The notes under the pieces were generated by a model that searched no databases, was not told the origin of the DNA, and was given only the letters and a program-made list of their open reading frames with translations. Positions 26,882 to 39,057 of a DNA stretch of 64,000 bases are shown piece by piece. This DNA is from Siphlonurus alternatus (Eukaryota; Arthropoda; Insecta; Ephemeroptera; Siphlonuridae), in the NCBI GenBank assembly GCA_949825025.1, contig OX463780.1, forward strand, positions 36,746,979 through 36,810,978, read 5' to 3'. Both the position numbers and the translations under genes were made by a program. Positions within the stretch are counted from its first letter, which is position 1; the number at the start of each line of letters is the position of its first letter.

Positions 26882-28094
26882 ATGATAAAACCTAACTCGA
26901 TGTAATCATTTTCTCATTTTCTGTATTAAATTTTATTTTTTCTTAAATTTTTTAAATTACTCAAGCTCATGTATTGAAATAATTTTATACGAATTTTAAT
27001 ATACTATATAGATTATATATAACCAATAATCATTAAAAATTATTTAAGCTGAAAAAACAGTTTTAAAAATTTGAAATCTACATTTTATAAGCGATATAAT
27101 TATTTATGTTGCATGCAAAAGTTAATTTGACCTACACTGTATATTATCATTATAATTTTTCATTTTTGTATTGTTATAATTTATAACATAATTCACTCCC
27201 AGCAGTTGTGCATGAGACCATTATTTATATATACAAATGCATTATGAAATATAATATATAATATAATATATCTGTATTATAGTATATATATAAATAAGAT
27301 CGATAGATTAGCTATATATTAATTAGTTTTATAATAATTAGAAAAAGTATTTTTTTTTCGATTATTGAAAATAATATCGTAAAATTATGCCATGCATGTG
27401 GGATTAAATAATGTTTAAATTCAAGTTTTATAAGCTAGCTAATAATTATATATAAAATAATAATATTTTTTTAATGCAATTGAGCTGTTTGAGCTCATCA
27501 AGACATTATAACCTGTATTAAATTTGCATGCATAAAAATTATATTATAAGTATATATATAATTTAATTTATCCATAATTTATTCCTCTGTAATATATTAT
27601 ACAATATATAACAAATATATAGCTTTAATTTAAATTTAATGTCTCTTCAAGTTCAAATAATGATGCAATTACTTCAATTCGTAATTAATACAAATACTAA
27701 TAAGGTGAGTGGTTAGGTTGGTAAGGAACCCAAATCGAACATTTATACGAAGTAATATAAGAAGTGTATACCATAATAACCTAATAACTTTATATATATA
27801 ATAAATCATATCCATATTAGTCTTTTATTAAACACAAAAAGTGGTACATACAAAATAATATTAGAAATATACATTATAAAATAACACTGTAATAGAACAC
27901 ATAAAACACACATACAAACTATATATAATATATAGTTACAGCTAGAATAATAGAAAATGATAATAAAAGAATATGAAATAAAATAACAGATGATATTAAC
28001 AGCCTATTACATCATAATATATCGTATATATACGCACATATTTAAAACAAAATATGACATTGAAAATAAATAGAATAAAAAACTTATTGCTTAA
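26882..28094. other. AT-rich non-coding stretch
   Basis: Very AT-rich. I see nothing that can be supported as a gene or element. Confidence 0.5.
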
Positions 28095-28915
28095 TTGCTA
28101 TTCAAAATATATAGACTATATATATGAAGTCTCCCTTGGCATAATCGCTTATAGGTTTAATTCTAGATTTACAGGTATTTAAATGATATTGGCTACAATA
28201 TTCATTACATAATTTACATACACAAGATAATTCAGCTTTATGATAACCAGAGGATTTACAAATTAGATGGTGGAAGCCGTGAACAGCTTGGCGAGTTAAG
28301 ACATTTCTAACATTGGATCTATCCAATTGGGGCAGACACCAATGTTTACATGTCATAGCATCAGTGCTGTAAAACTCAGGATTAATATCCTGCATGAGCT
28401 TTTTGATTCCTGACAGCTAGAAAATTGGAATATTGATCTGTCATTGGAAGTTTAAACATTTCTTTTATTTCTGTAGTAAAGTAATTGGAATCTATCAGTT
28501 TATAGGCCAGTCTATTATAGTTTCGGTAAATTTTGACAGACACAGTAGTCTTTTAACAAACATGGCTTTTACTGATTCTAATTTATCAAAGTCGGATACA
28601 GATAAATGAGGCCATACGATTTCAATACCATAAGTGGCCACAGGGGCGACTTTTAAATTGAATAGTTTGAGCTCTGTTTTGACGGATAGACCAGACAGAC
28701 CTGAGATAGTGTACATAGCGGTGATAGCATTCTTACATCTTTCTGTTATATGTTTATATAGAAAAAGAGAGCCCTGTCATTTGAAGTACTATGCCGAGAT
28801 ATTTAAATGAATTTAGGATTTCAATCTTTTGACCGTCACAATAAATTTCCATATGGCATGCAGACATATTGAACTCGGTATTACCAGATTATAACCACAA
28901 CTTGAAATTATTTAT
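28095..28915 (-). pseudogene. Broken non-LTR retrotransposon ORF2 C-terminal remnant
   Basis: On the minus strand three successive frame pieces read like the end of a non-LTR reverse transcriptase. The piece from about 28,890 contains LNSFKYLGIVLQ, the thumb-region F.YLG motif. The piece at 28,716-28,495 contains APVATYGIEIVWP, followed by a leucine/lysine-rich helix. The piece at 28,395-28,102 contains a Cys/His cluster (CVCKLCNEYC..H....C), like the C-terminal zinc-finger-type motif of these elements. Stops and frame changes between pieces show it is dead. The catalytic YADD/FADD region is missing, so it is 5'-truncated. The clade cannot be assigned. Confidence 0.7.
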
Positions 28916-28929
28916 ACACATCAGGAAGG

Positions 28930-31900
28930 TGCAAGTAACCACTTAAAATATTGCTCCCGTAATGTTAGCCTTGCAGCCAGTAGATCTTAATTAAATTTCA
29001 TCAGTTCGCAGAAGGTTCGCGAAAGTTTTAACTGACGTCATAAATATGACGTGACTGTAGGGAAAGCGTGACGTCATCCGTGACCTCTCTAGCAATGACG
29101 TCATTCTTCACCGTGCGTCACGTTGAGTCGAGAGTTTCTCCATGCAGCACGAATTTCGTACCTTTAATTAAATTATCTCATGCAATTAAAGTATACGCTT
29201 CAAAAGACAAGTTCATCTTACGCACTTTTATATTGATAAATAACAAATGATAAACTACACATTAAAATATAGATAATGAAGATCGTTGTACTGTAAATTT
29301 TATGAGATATATGTGACATTTTTAAGTAAACCTTACAAGTTTATATCAATAATAATTTAACTTCATAATTGAATATACATCGTGGAATTCTTAAGATTGT
29401 ATTTATTATTGTCAAGGTTAAGATTATTATCATTATAATTATGGTATAAATAATATATAAACATAATATATAATTATAGAAACAATGACGGAAAGTTAGC
29501 TCCAAAAAAGGAAGCAGCTTTACAGGCACAACTTCTGTAGCAGATAAAATTAATTAACAGAAAAAATAATGTGAAGAGATGAGGTAATGCAATATAATAA
29601 ATTATATGCATGTGTGTTTTGGAAGAAAGATTGATGAAAAATTCAAAGTTTTTATAAATGTTTATAATTATTAATACATTTAAAAATGAATAAAAATGTT
29701 TATTTTAAATTTATCATATATAATATTTAATAATTTATCTATCTATCAATTATTATATTTTCAGTTTTATTTTTCATTTTTTCAATGTGGTGTGTATTTT
29801 GTTAAGAAACTAATGACATGATTATATAACATGATATATGACTATATGACTATATAATAGTATATAATTATACTGTATATATATTATATATATAAAAGAA
29901 CATCTCCAGCTAGTGCAATGTAGGTATATATAAAGTGTATGATGAAAAAGAAAAAAATCTGAGATACGAATGAGTATGGTCGTTTTTCAGTGGACCTATA
30001 ATGACATTTTATTATGATATTCATGCTGGTATACGTTGACTATAATATATGCCTATAAATTTTATCAATAAATTAATTAATCCAAAAAATTCAAAATTTA
30101 ATGATTTTATGATTTTAACGAATCGAAACCAATCGAATACGATATAAAATGTGTTGTGATCATCAATTAATTGTATGTGGATGCTATGAGATATATATAT
30201 ACAATTTATATTATATCCTGATGACATTCTAAGATTGTTCGGATTGTTTCTTCACTTTGGTGATCAGACAATGTGGATACGGGTGACCTTGCATTGACGC
30301 AGTTTTCTGCCCGCCTGCAGCTGTGCGCGTCTATATGATATCTAGTGCGACGTGCAGGCATGCTGCACTTGGTGTTGCAACCCCTGCTGGATGCAGCACT
30401 TGCACCATCAGCTGCATTGCTCTCACCGTCCTTGGTCAGGAAGCCGTGCGGGAATCCATGACAATCCTCGAGGAAAGGGTGCATCAGCACAGTTATAATG
30501 TACACACGCGTGTGAGCGCTGGGTTGGAGTTACATAGAAATTGCTAAATGTAAAAGCTGCATTTTTCATTATTTTATTCACTGTATTATATGTTCAAAAA
30601 GTATGAAGAGATTTGCTCTCTCTCTCTCTCTCAGCAAAAATGTGTACTTATTTATAAGAGATTGTTTATAAGATAAGAGTATTCTATATAAGTATATAAG
30701 AGATTTTTTAGTATGAGACTTAAAAAGTTTAATCACAGATGTAATACAATATTTTCGCTCCGGTTTGAAAAAGGACCCAAAAATCTTAACCATTGAAGAT
30801 TGTGTCCATTGCACGAAGAGTCGGAATTTATTGCCATATGCTATAAAATTCTAAATGTTATAATAAAATAATACATATATAAATTAAAGTTTTATTGTGA
30901 CCTACAGAAAGAAAATAATTATACATAAATAAAAACTTTTAATATAGTCTATATATATGGTATACCTGTACGTATATACACATTTTTCTTTCAATATTAT
31001 TTGTTACAGATATTTATTTTTAAGGGGAAGTAACCAGAGAATATATATAATATAATATATATTATAATTATTATATAATATAGGTACAATATGAAATCTT
31101 AATTCTTTGATCTATAACGTTGATGATTTACTTATAGCCAAATAGTATCTTCTGGTCGCCCCCAAAGTTCTCCAAATCACGTGCGGGTTATATTGTGAAC
31201 CAAAATCAGTGGAGATGGAGCTGGTGGGATGGACATCGTACCGTCGCGGTCGGGCGCGGTGGCCGCAACAGGTCCCGTTACTTGCGCCCCACTCGCTCAA
31301 GCCTTTCCGGGAAAATGAGGCGATAAACATAAATACTGCCGTGTCACTTAATTATATAAGAAAACGGGATGTTTAACTATTTTGGTGGCATTCAAGCTAA
31401 AATGTTTTTGAAATTAAAAGTAATTGATCAATTTAATAATTATAAAAGTTTGGGTTGGTAATTGTACATCTTTTAAAAAAAATAAATTTTATAAAATTTA
31501 AATGATATGCGTGTATACATACTTATGCATATTTATAATATCTCTTTACCAGCACTTCTACCTTGCTGCTTTCCGTCTTATAATTTTTTACATTACCTTT
31601 CACTGAACATCGTGAACATCCAAATCTTCAATTAAACGTATAGTTATTTTTATGAAAACAACATAAGAGCAGAGGTTTTTGGCCTCCTAAAAGCTCCCAT
31701 CATGTGGAGGGGGGCTATTTAATTAAATTAAAGAAGCGGCTCTCACCGGCTCCGAGCTTCCCCGCCTCGTGACTCGCCTCGATATCGCTCGCTGTTGTGC
31801 ACCCGGCCCGAGCAAAACAATCCACGGGAGCCGAGCAGCAAAACAATTTAAACAATCAACTTGTTTTCGCATGTCAACCACGACAGCAGTTGTGTTTTAG

Positions 31901-32236
31901 AATTGGATTTAAAAACATGATGGGTGTACAGAATTTATAACCAAGAAATTATGATTCATGGTAAAATATGTGATTGCCTCTTTTTTTTTTTTTTTTTTTT
32001 AAGCACGTAAAATATTGCATGTACATATTTAAAAAAATAGTTGAAGTAATTGTGTATTGTTTTATTAATTTTATTTCATCAGTGAGTCATTAATATTGTA
32101 TATTGTTATTAAAAAACAATATAATTCATCTTCTGCATTTTTGAACACTTGACAATTTCTTAATAAATCTATATGTCAATTGAATATATTATATATACGC
32201 TTATGTATATTTGTATAAATTTAATATATAGCGCAT
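28930..32236. other. AT-rich stretch with GC islands and a CRE cluster
   Basis: Holds the CRE cluster at 29,033-29,103 and GC islands near 30,230-30,540, 31,180-31,310 and 31,720-31,860. A (CT)n run lies at 30,616-30,632 and a poly-T run at 31,981-32,000. No coding sequence is recognised. Confidence 0.4.
29033..29103. promoter_or_regulatory. Cluster of CRE octamers
   Basis: Three full TGACGTCA sites (29,033, 29,069, 29,096) and one TGACGTGA half-type site (29,047) fall within 71 bp, outside any recognised MITE. CREB/ATF-family proteins bind this palindrome in animals. That this cluster is used as an enhancer or promoter is inference. Confidence 0.45.
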
Positions 32237-32552
32237 TTAGGGTAATTAAGGTTACACGCCTAACGTTAAAAAAAATCCCACATGAAAATTATGAAACATA
32301 ACTTAAAATGTTCTCCTCTACATCCCCCATCAGTAGCTAAAATATCAGCCTAACAAATTCGAGCTAGTTTTCGAGTTATGAATTTTCAAAGATGACTATT
32401 AATTAAGAACTCAAAAAGTAGCTCGAATTTTGCATGATATTTTAGCTTACTGATAGGGGATGTACTGTAGAGGAGAACATTTTAAGGTATGTTTCATAAT
32501 TTTCATAATGTATGGGATTTTTTTAGCATTGGACGTATTACCTTACCCTTAA
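32237..32552. mobile_element. Palindromic MITE, family C, diverged copy
   Basis: Shares the family C core (AAAATGTTCTCCTCTAC, then ATCAGTAGCTAAAATATCAG) and the right end CCTTACCCTTAA with the copies at 45.7 and 48.4 kb. It is more diverged and its left end is altered (TTTAGGGTAATTAAGGTTAC). Confidence 0.75.
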
Positions 32553-32817
32553 AACTTTATTCTTAATATTTTTTAATTGCGGAATTATTAATATGCAAAT
32601 TTAATTATCCCTGTTTCATCAGCAATCAGCGCTTCATATTATGTATTTTGTGCTTTATATGCTATAATACATCAGTACAGTATGTATGTCATGTAACTCA
32701 TGTGTGTGCAATGCAATGATTATAATATAGTGATCAATTAAAACTATTAAAAGTTCAAATTCAAAATTATTTTATTCAATCCATTAAAGATCGACCATAT
32801 CGTCGTCGCCTACTCTG

Positions 32818-33237
32818 TTAAGGGCATTGGGTGTAGCACCGGTAGTTGGCAACACTGACGTATCTTCACCATGTTAATTTTTGATCATTGCTCCTCGGAG
32901 CAATTTTTATGCTAGAGCTAAGCTGATTGCTGTAGTATCAAGATAATTAGTAGCCCAAGTGCACAATTTGGCTAAATAAAGCTTGATTTAAAGAAAAGTA
33001 TTTTATTTTTATTTTAGAAAAATGCATGTAAATTTAAAAAATTACTAAAAAATACTTTTCTTTAAATCAGGCTTTATTTAGCCAAATTGTGCACTTGGGC
33101 TACTAATTATCTTGATACTACAGCAATCAGCTTGGCTCTAGCATAAAAATTACTCCGAGAGGAGCAATGATCAAAAATTAACATAGTGAAGATATGTCAG
33201 TGTTGCCAACTACCGGTGCTACACCCAATGCCCTTAA
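32818..33237. mobile_element. Palindromic MITE, family D (420 bp, TTAA-flanked)
   Basis: The left end TTAAGGGCATTGGGTGTAGC is mirrored at the right as GCTACACCCAATGCCCTTAA. The arms (including ACCGGTAGTTGGCAACACTG and GCCCAAGTGCACAATTTGGC) pair over ~190 bp around an AT-rich loop near 33,000-33,050. Its first seven bases equal those of family C, although the interiors are unrelated. No coding capacity. Confidence 0.85.
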
Positions 33238-33912
33238 TTATTCACTACACTCTGCAAACTTGGCTGTTGCTCATTATAAGACCCTTGTGTCTTGCGGTCA
33301 GATAATTCATGCAGATGGAGCCACCACATCCTCCTCCCGTGACGACAGCTGCCTCGATCCTCCTGCTGCATGTGGAGAGGGGCGCACTAAATCTCGCGCT
33401 CGCTCGCGGTCACGGAACACGAGTCTGCTAGCTTGGAGCGGTGACTCACCGACCGCTTTGATAACCAGCAAATTGTAACGTTTAGTGTTAATTAATTAAG
33501 TATATATATACTGATGACTGCCAGGATGTACTTCTATTTTATATACCCTATATAGCTCTGATATTTTATTATAAGATTTATTATATATTATATAATTTTG
33601 TATTTTATATTATGCAATTTTAATAATTTTAGAGATTTTTTTATATAATATATTGAAAGAATAAATAATGTAAAATTTAATAATAATGATTGTATCCTTG
33701 ACTCCAAACGTTACATATTATTATGGTATTAATATAAAAATAATCTGGAACGTGCATCAGGTATATATTTGGATTACGGATGATTTGAAAGGGAATGTGT
33801 ATGTCGAAGAGATGCGTAAGAAATGTGCAAAATTAATCATGAGGAAGTGCCTTAGTGGAAATATTGAACTATTATGTGTTGTGGGAGATAATAGATGACA
33901 AGCTTCAACTTA
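33238..33912. other. Non-coding stretch with one GC island
   Basis: The island at 33,290-33,475 contains TGACGACAGCTG and GCTCGCTCGCGGTCACGG. A 70-codon plus-strand frame at 33,686-33,898 is unrecognised and AT-rich. No gene is supported. Confidence 0.35.
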
Positions 33913-34228
33913 AAAATGCCGCAGCGCCGCATTCTGACATCGCTCCATAAGGTTTGTTAGGAGAAAAATCTTATTTATTTTTTTATTCAAATTCTATGCT
34001 GCATAAAATCTCGAATATTTTTTATGTTGTGTAAATTAAGTGATCTTTCCCGTGGCTCATATGAATTATTAATCTTGCCCTTCATAAGAACCACTGAAAA
34101 AAATTAAAACCAGGTACCGCTGGGTTAAAGGATAGGAAGCTTGATAGAACATGTCGTCGCGCGCAGTTCGCGCGCTAGATTTTCATTGGCTGAGAGAATT
34201 GTGTCGTCAATATTAAAGCTTCTCATTA
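33913..34228 (+). repeat. Dispersed repeat segment, uninterrupted copy
   Basis: Collinear with 3718-3950 and then 4388-4475, but without the MITE insertion and inverted duplication seen there. It runs from GCAGCGCCGCATTCTGACAT to a TGGCTGAGAGAATTGTGTCG phrase. It may be a fragment of a larger unidentified element. Confidence 0.7.
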
Positions 34229-34785
<557 letters not shown>

Positions 34786-36586
34786 TCTATGATCGTTGCC
34801 CTGATGCCCATGCATGCAACGACTGCAACGAAAGACATAAATCCATAAATCGAGTACCTCTCATTTTTGCAAACTTTTTTTACATTCATCAAAGGCACAT
34901 AAAAAAATACTTGGAATTTGTTATTATAAATATATTAATTATTAAAACTAAATTATTTCATCACAAATTGTGATTATAAAAATGTAAAAAGCTTGTTACA
35001 TAACATACATTTCATATATTACATTATGTTGTATAATTTTGAAATCCATCTCATGGATCACAAGCATATATATAAATATATTATGTCACATATATTACGT
35101 ATTGTCAGAGGTTGACGAGGGTGTTGTGTAGCTGAGCTAATTAAAAGCTGAGTGTGTGTATTCAATCAAGTGATTAACATACTATATAATTATTATATCT
35201 TCGGATGCATGCACTTATGCATGCTTGCATATACCAATAATATATTGGTACGGTATTATCCATATTATAATAAAACTTATATAAATAAATTAAACGAAAC
35301 TGTACGAAACACAAATTAAACATGAATTTTATATTTTTTGTCGTACTTTATAACATAAAACATAGCATATAATAATATATAAAATTATAATTATTAATAA
35401 AATTTATAAATACATAAACAGTTACACGTAACTATACACATGACTATATAATATAAATATATTAACTTATTTTATATTTATACACTGTACAGCAGAAGTT
35501 TTGTATCAACATATAATATTTTATTATATTAATAAAGCTCATCGTCTGCAATATATACAATTAATAATATATAATTTGCACAGCATTTTTTTTTTTTTTA
35601 CACGCGGCAAGAAAAAAATAAAATAAGATTTTTCCTTATAGCCATGCATGCACGTGTATAAGTGGTTGTAAAAGCATGCTGGAATGATTCATAACATAAT
35701 GAATGAGTGACTCATGCACTACTAAAAGTCTTTAAACAAGTATGTTTCATTGAAAACTAAATCACGTGTGTCAATTTTCTATATAAATGTTTTTAAAGTT
35801 TATATTTAAATTTAAGTGCTGATCGATCTTCAATTAATGAAGATATAGTTATTACTAATAAGCTAGCGCTTAAATTTAATTAAGCTCCGTCCTATCGGTC
35901 GATATAGTTATTATTGATATATTAATTAATAATTATTGATGTATTAATTATTAATTAATTAATAAGTAGTATATTCATGAAATTTCAATTAATGCATGAA
36001 TGCACACTATAAATATTATATTATTAAATAATTTAAATACATTATGAAATGATATATAAAATATACTTAAATACAATTAATATTTAACAGAGCCGCGCCA
36101 ATGATCCGATTTGTGCAACCTTAAAACTGCCAATCTCGCGAGCGACGAGAGGTGCAAGTCTAATAAATTGATAAGGAAAGAATGCGAGACTCACTGCGAG
36201 AGGTGTAATAAATAAGCTCGAATACTGCTTGGAGGTGACGTACTTTGATATTGTTGTTCAAAGAAAGAGCCAATATATATATATTTTTATCATGCAGCAG
36301 TTTGAGCTATAATATAAGGCAAATTAAAAATGAAAAAATTCAGTTGAATATATTTTTATTAAATATTGTTACACCTTAATTATATATAGACATAAAATTT
36401 GCTATGTACGATGTACAATAATATTGTATAATTATTAATTATGTACTTATGCTATAAAATATAATTATAATTTAATAATATATGTGGTAATAATATAATT
36501 ATATTTCTAATTACTTATATTTTACATAATATAATATATTTAAATATGAATTCTATTATATTGAATTTCCCATGCAAGTATTTGCA
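34786..36586. other. AT-rich non-coding stretch
   Basis: Contains a single GC-richer island at about 36,090-36,250 (CTCGCGAGCGACGAGAGG). I see nothing else that can be supported. Confidence 0.4.
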
Positions 36587-36660
36587 GGCGCGGATCCAGA
36601 AAAAAAAAAAAAATCCGGGGGGAAGAGGGGGGGAAGGCTGCCTCCATAAGGCCAATGTTT
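36587..36660 (-). mobile_element. Truncated hAT MITE terminus
   Basis: CAGGCGCGGATCCAG, an A-run, a G-run and GCTGCCTCCATAAGGCCAA match the reverse complement of the right end of the intact element 84 bp downstream. Only one terminus is present. Confidence 0.65.
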
Positions 36661-36743
36661 ATAAGAAATTGGAGTAATTAAGTGCTGAAACTCCGTGCCT
36701 GATCGAGTATTGCATGTATTTTTTTAATGATTATATGTATTAT

Positions 36744-36909
36744 CAGGCGTGGATCTAGGGTGGGAGCTGGGGGGGCTAGCTGCAGCCCCTCCCGAAATTT
36801 TGAATTTAACATGGGCAATATAGGCATTTCCCCCACTCCAAAATTTGTTTTTAACATTTGGCCTTATGGAGGCAGCCCCCTCCGAAATTTTTTTCTGGAT
36901 CCGCGCCTG
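36744..36909 (+). mobile_element. 166-bp hAT MITE with intact target duplication
   Basis: The termini CAGGCGTGGATCTAG and CTGGATCCGCGCCTG are inverted repeats, and the element is flanked by an exact 8-bp duplication TGTATTAT (36,736-36,743 and 36,910-36,917). Both features fit the hAT superfamily. No coding capacity. Relics of the same family lie at 36,587 and about 23,660. Confidence 0.88.
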
Positions 36910-37306
36910 TGTATTATGTTATTATGTATGTATGTATGTATGTGTTAAAAGGAAACGCATGTACATGTATTGTTTCAAATTAATAAAGATGTGACTGGAC
37001 ATGCACTGGACATTTAATATATTATAAACTATAATCAGTCAAATCTTATATTCATAAAAAATACCCATGCAGTTATCATATTTATTTATTTATTTATTTA
37101 TTTTTATTTTGGAACTTCTTTTTGGTTGTACAAGACAAACATATGTTCAAGTCAAAATTGGACAAAATACAACATAAAAACATCAAACTTAAACACATTT
37201 ACATAAGTTATTTAACACTATCAAACACAATCACTGACAATAATAATAAAAACAAAATACAAGCCAAAGTCACCATTAATACTGATAAATTTTAGTTTAT
37301 GTGGAA

Positions 37307-37307
37307 C

Positions 37308-37340
<33 letters not shown>

Positions 37341-37375
37341 CATACATATATATATATACATACATACATACACAT

Positions 37376-37424
<49 letters not shown>

Positions 37425-37490
37425 CACATACACATATACACACACATACATATATGTATATATACACATACATACATATATATATATCAG
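37307..37490. repeat. Compound TA/CATA/CA microsatellite
   Basis: About 184 bp mixing TA, CATA and CACA runs. It lies directly 3' of the minus-strand reverse transcriptase remnant and may have grown from its tail. Confidence 0.93.
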
Positions 37491-37529
37491 TCAATACAAT
37501 GTATATGTAAATTTATAATTTTGTTTATT

Positions 37530-38498
37530 TTATAATCCTGATAATACTTTTTCAGACATTTTATTACTCTCAAAAGCTTTAATAGAGTAAAACTCTTTAT
37601 TGATCAATACATTCTTTAATTTTGTGCGAAAAAGTTTACTGGTTTTTATTTCTTTCAAACATGCTGGTAAAAATTCATAAAATTTTGCTGTTTGATACAT
37701 TGCACAGTTTTTGAAAAATTGTGTGTTATGTCTTTCAGTAACTACATTCGATTTATTCCTAGTATTATAGTCATGATAGCCATCATTCTGAACATAAAAA
37801 TTTGGATGATTTTTTTTGAATGAGGCACAATTTAAAATATAAATGCAAGGGACAGTTAACATTTTATTAGCCTTAAAATGTGAAACACACGACTGTCCTT
37901 TTGGTATTCTTAAAATCGTTCTAAGTGCTCTCTTTTGCAAAACAAAACATCGATTCAATAGTTCCGATTTACATCCCCAATTTATTATGCCATATGCCAA
38001 ATGTGGATAAACATACGCATAATATATGGTTAGCAAGGTTTCATGAGATACATGATTCCTGATTGTATATAACATAAAATTGGCCGAATTTATCTTCTTA
38101 CAAATCGCATTTACATGTAAAGACCAATCCAAACTTTCATTAATGTGTAGACCAAGAAACTTAACAGACTCTGCTCTTTTAATTGTTTTCCCGGCTAATT
38201 GCAACAAATAACTATTCAAAGGGATTTGTCTAGGGGAATGAAATTGGATGTATTCGGTTTTAGTTGAATTTAATATTAGCTTATTATTTGTACACCATGT
38301 ATGTACCTCTTCAATAGTAAGTTTAATCTTACGAATTAATTCATCTTCGGCTTCTGCTGTGATTATAGCTGTAATATCATCAGCATACTTTACTAATACC
38401 GCATTCTTGACATGATCTGATAAGTCATTTGTTCCTGTATTAAACAATGTGGCTGACATTTTTCCTCCTTGAGGAATTCCAAGTATGAGCAAACTATT
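37530..38498 (-). CDS. Non-LTR retrotransposon reverse transcriptase, 5'-truncated
   Basis: This minus-strand frame encodes about 320 residues of reverse transcriptase. Visible motifs are [15 protein letters not shown] (motif of the G.PQG type), [11 protein letters not shown] (catalytic YADD) and [11 protein letters not shown] (F.LG thumb motif), followed by the thumb/connection-type helices of Jockey/CR1-like elements. It has no internal stops and terminates normally at 37,530. The N-terminal endonuclease and fingers are absent: upstream the frame runs straight into a TATG microsatellite, so the 420-codon frame of the region is part enzyme and part repeat. The open reading suggests a recent insertion. 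I cannot assign the clade, and activity is unlikely without the missing 5' portion. Confidence 0.85.
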   Translation of the reverse strand, partial: NSLLILGIPQGGKMSATLFNTGTNDLSDHVKNAVLVKYADDITAIITAEAEDELIRKIKLTIEEVHTWCTNNKLILNSTKTEYIQFHSPRQIPLNSYLLQLAGKTIKRAESVKFLGLHINESLDWSLHVNAICKKINSANFMLYTIRNHVSHETLLTIYYAYVYPHLAYGIINWGCKSELLNRCFVLQKRALRTILRIPKGQSCVSHFKANKMLTVPCIYILNCASFKKNHPNFYVQNDGYHDYNTRNKSNVVTERHNTQFFKNCAMYQTAKFYEFLPACLKEIKTSKLFRTKLKNVLINKEFYSIKAFESNKMSEKVLSGL

Positions 38499-38499
38499 A

Positions 38500-38788
38500 T
38501 ACATACATACATACATACATACATACATACATACATACATACATACATACATACATACATACATACATACATACATACATACATACATACATACATACAT
38601 ACATACATACATACATACATACATACATACATACATACATACATACATACATACATACATACATACATACATACATACATACATACATACATACATACAT
38701 ACATACATACATACATACATACATACATACATACATACATACATACATACATACATACATACATACATACATACATACATACATACAT

Positions 38789-38838
<50 letters not shown>

Positions 38839-38848
38839 TATATATATA
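38500..38848. repeat. (CATA)n microsatellite followed by (TA)n
   Basis: About 297 bp of perfect CATA/TATG repeat, then ~50 bp of TA. It abuts the 5' truncation point of the reverse transcriptase remnant with no spacer. Confidence 0.97.
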
Positions 38849-39057
38849 AATATATAATTAAATAATTGAGGAAACTATTTCTTTATATTTGAGCTGGAGC
38901 TGGACCGTATATTAAATTGCATAACAAAAAATTCCAGAGCCGTATAATATATGAAAAAATGAAAGAGGGACGACGTAATATATCGATCTGTTAAATAAAA
39001 TTGTTATTTAACAATTGATTGTTTAGTTGTAATATATTGTGTATTATCTTATATGCC
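38849..39057. other. Short AT-rich spacer
   Basis: I see nothing that I can support. Confidence 0.4.

Noticed and set aside
38469..38849. Plus-strand frames of 115-126 codons across the CATA repeat
   Set aside because: Translation of simple sequence; only the minus-strand part below 38,498 has protein family motifs.
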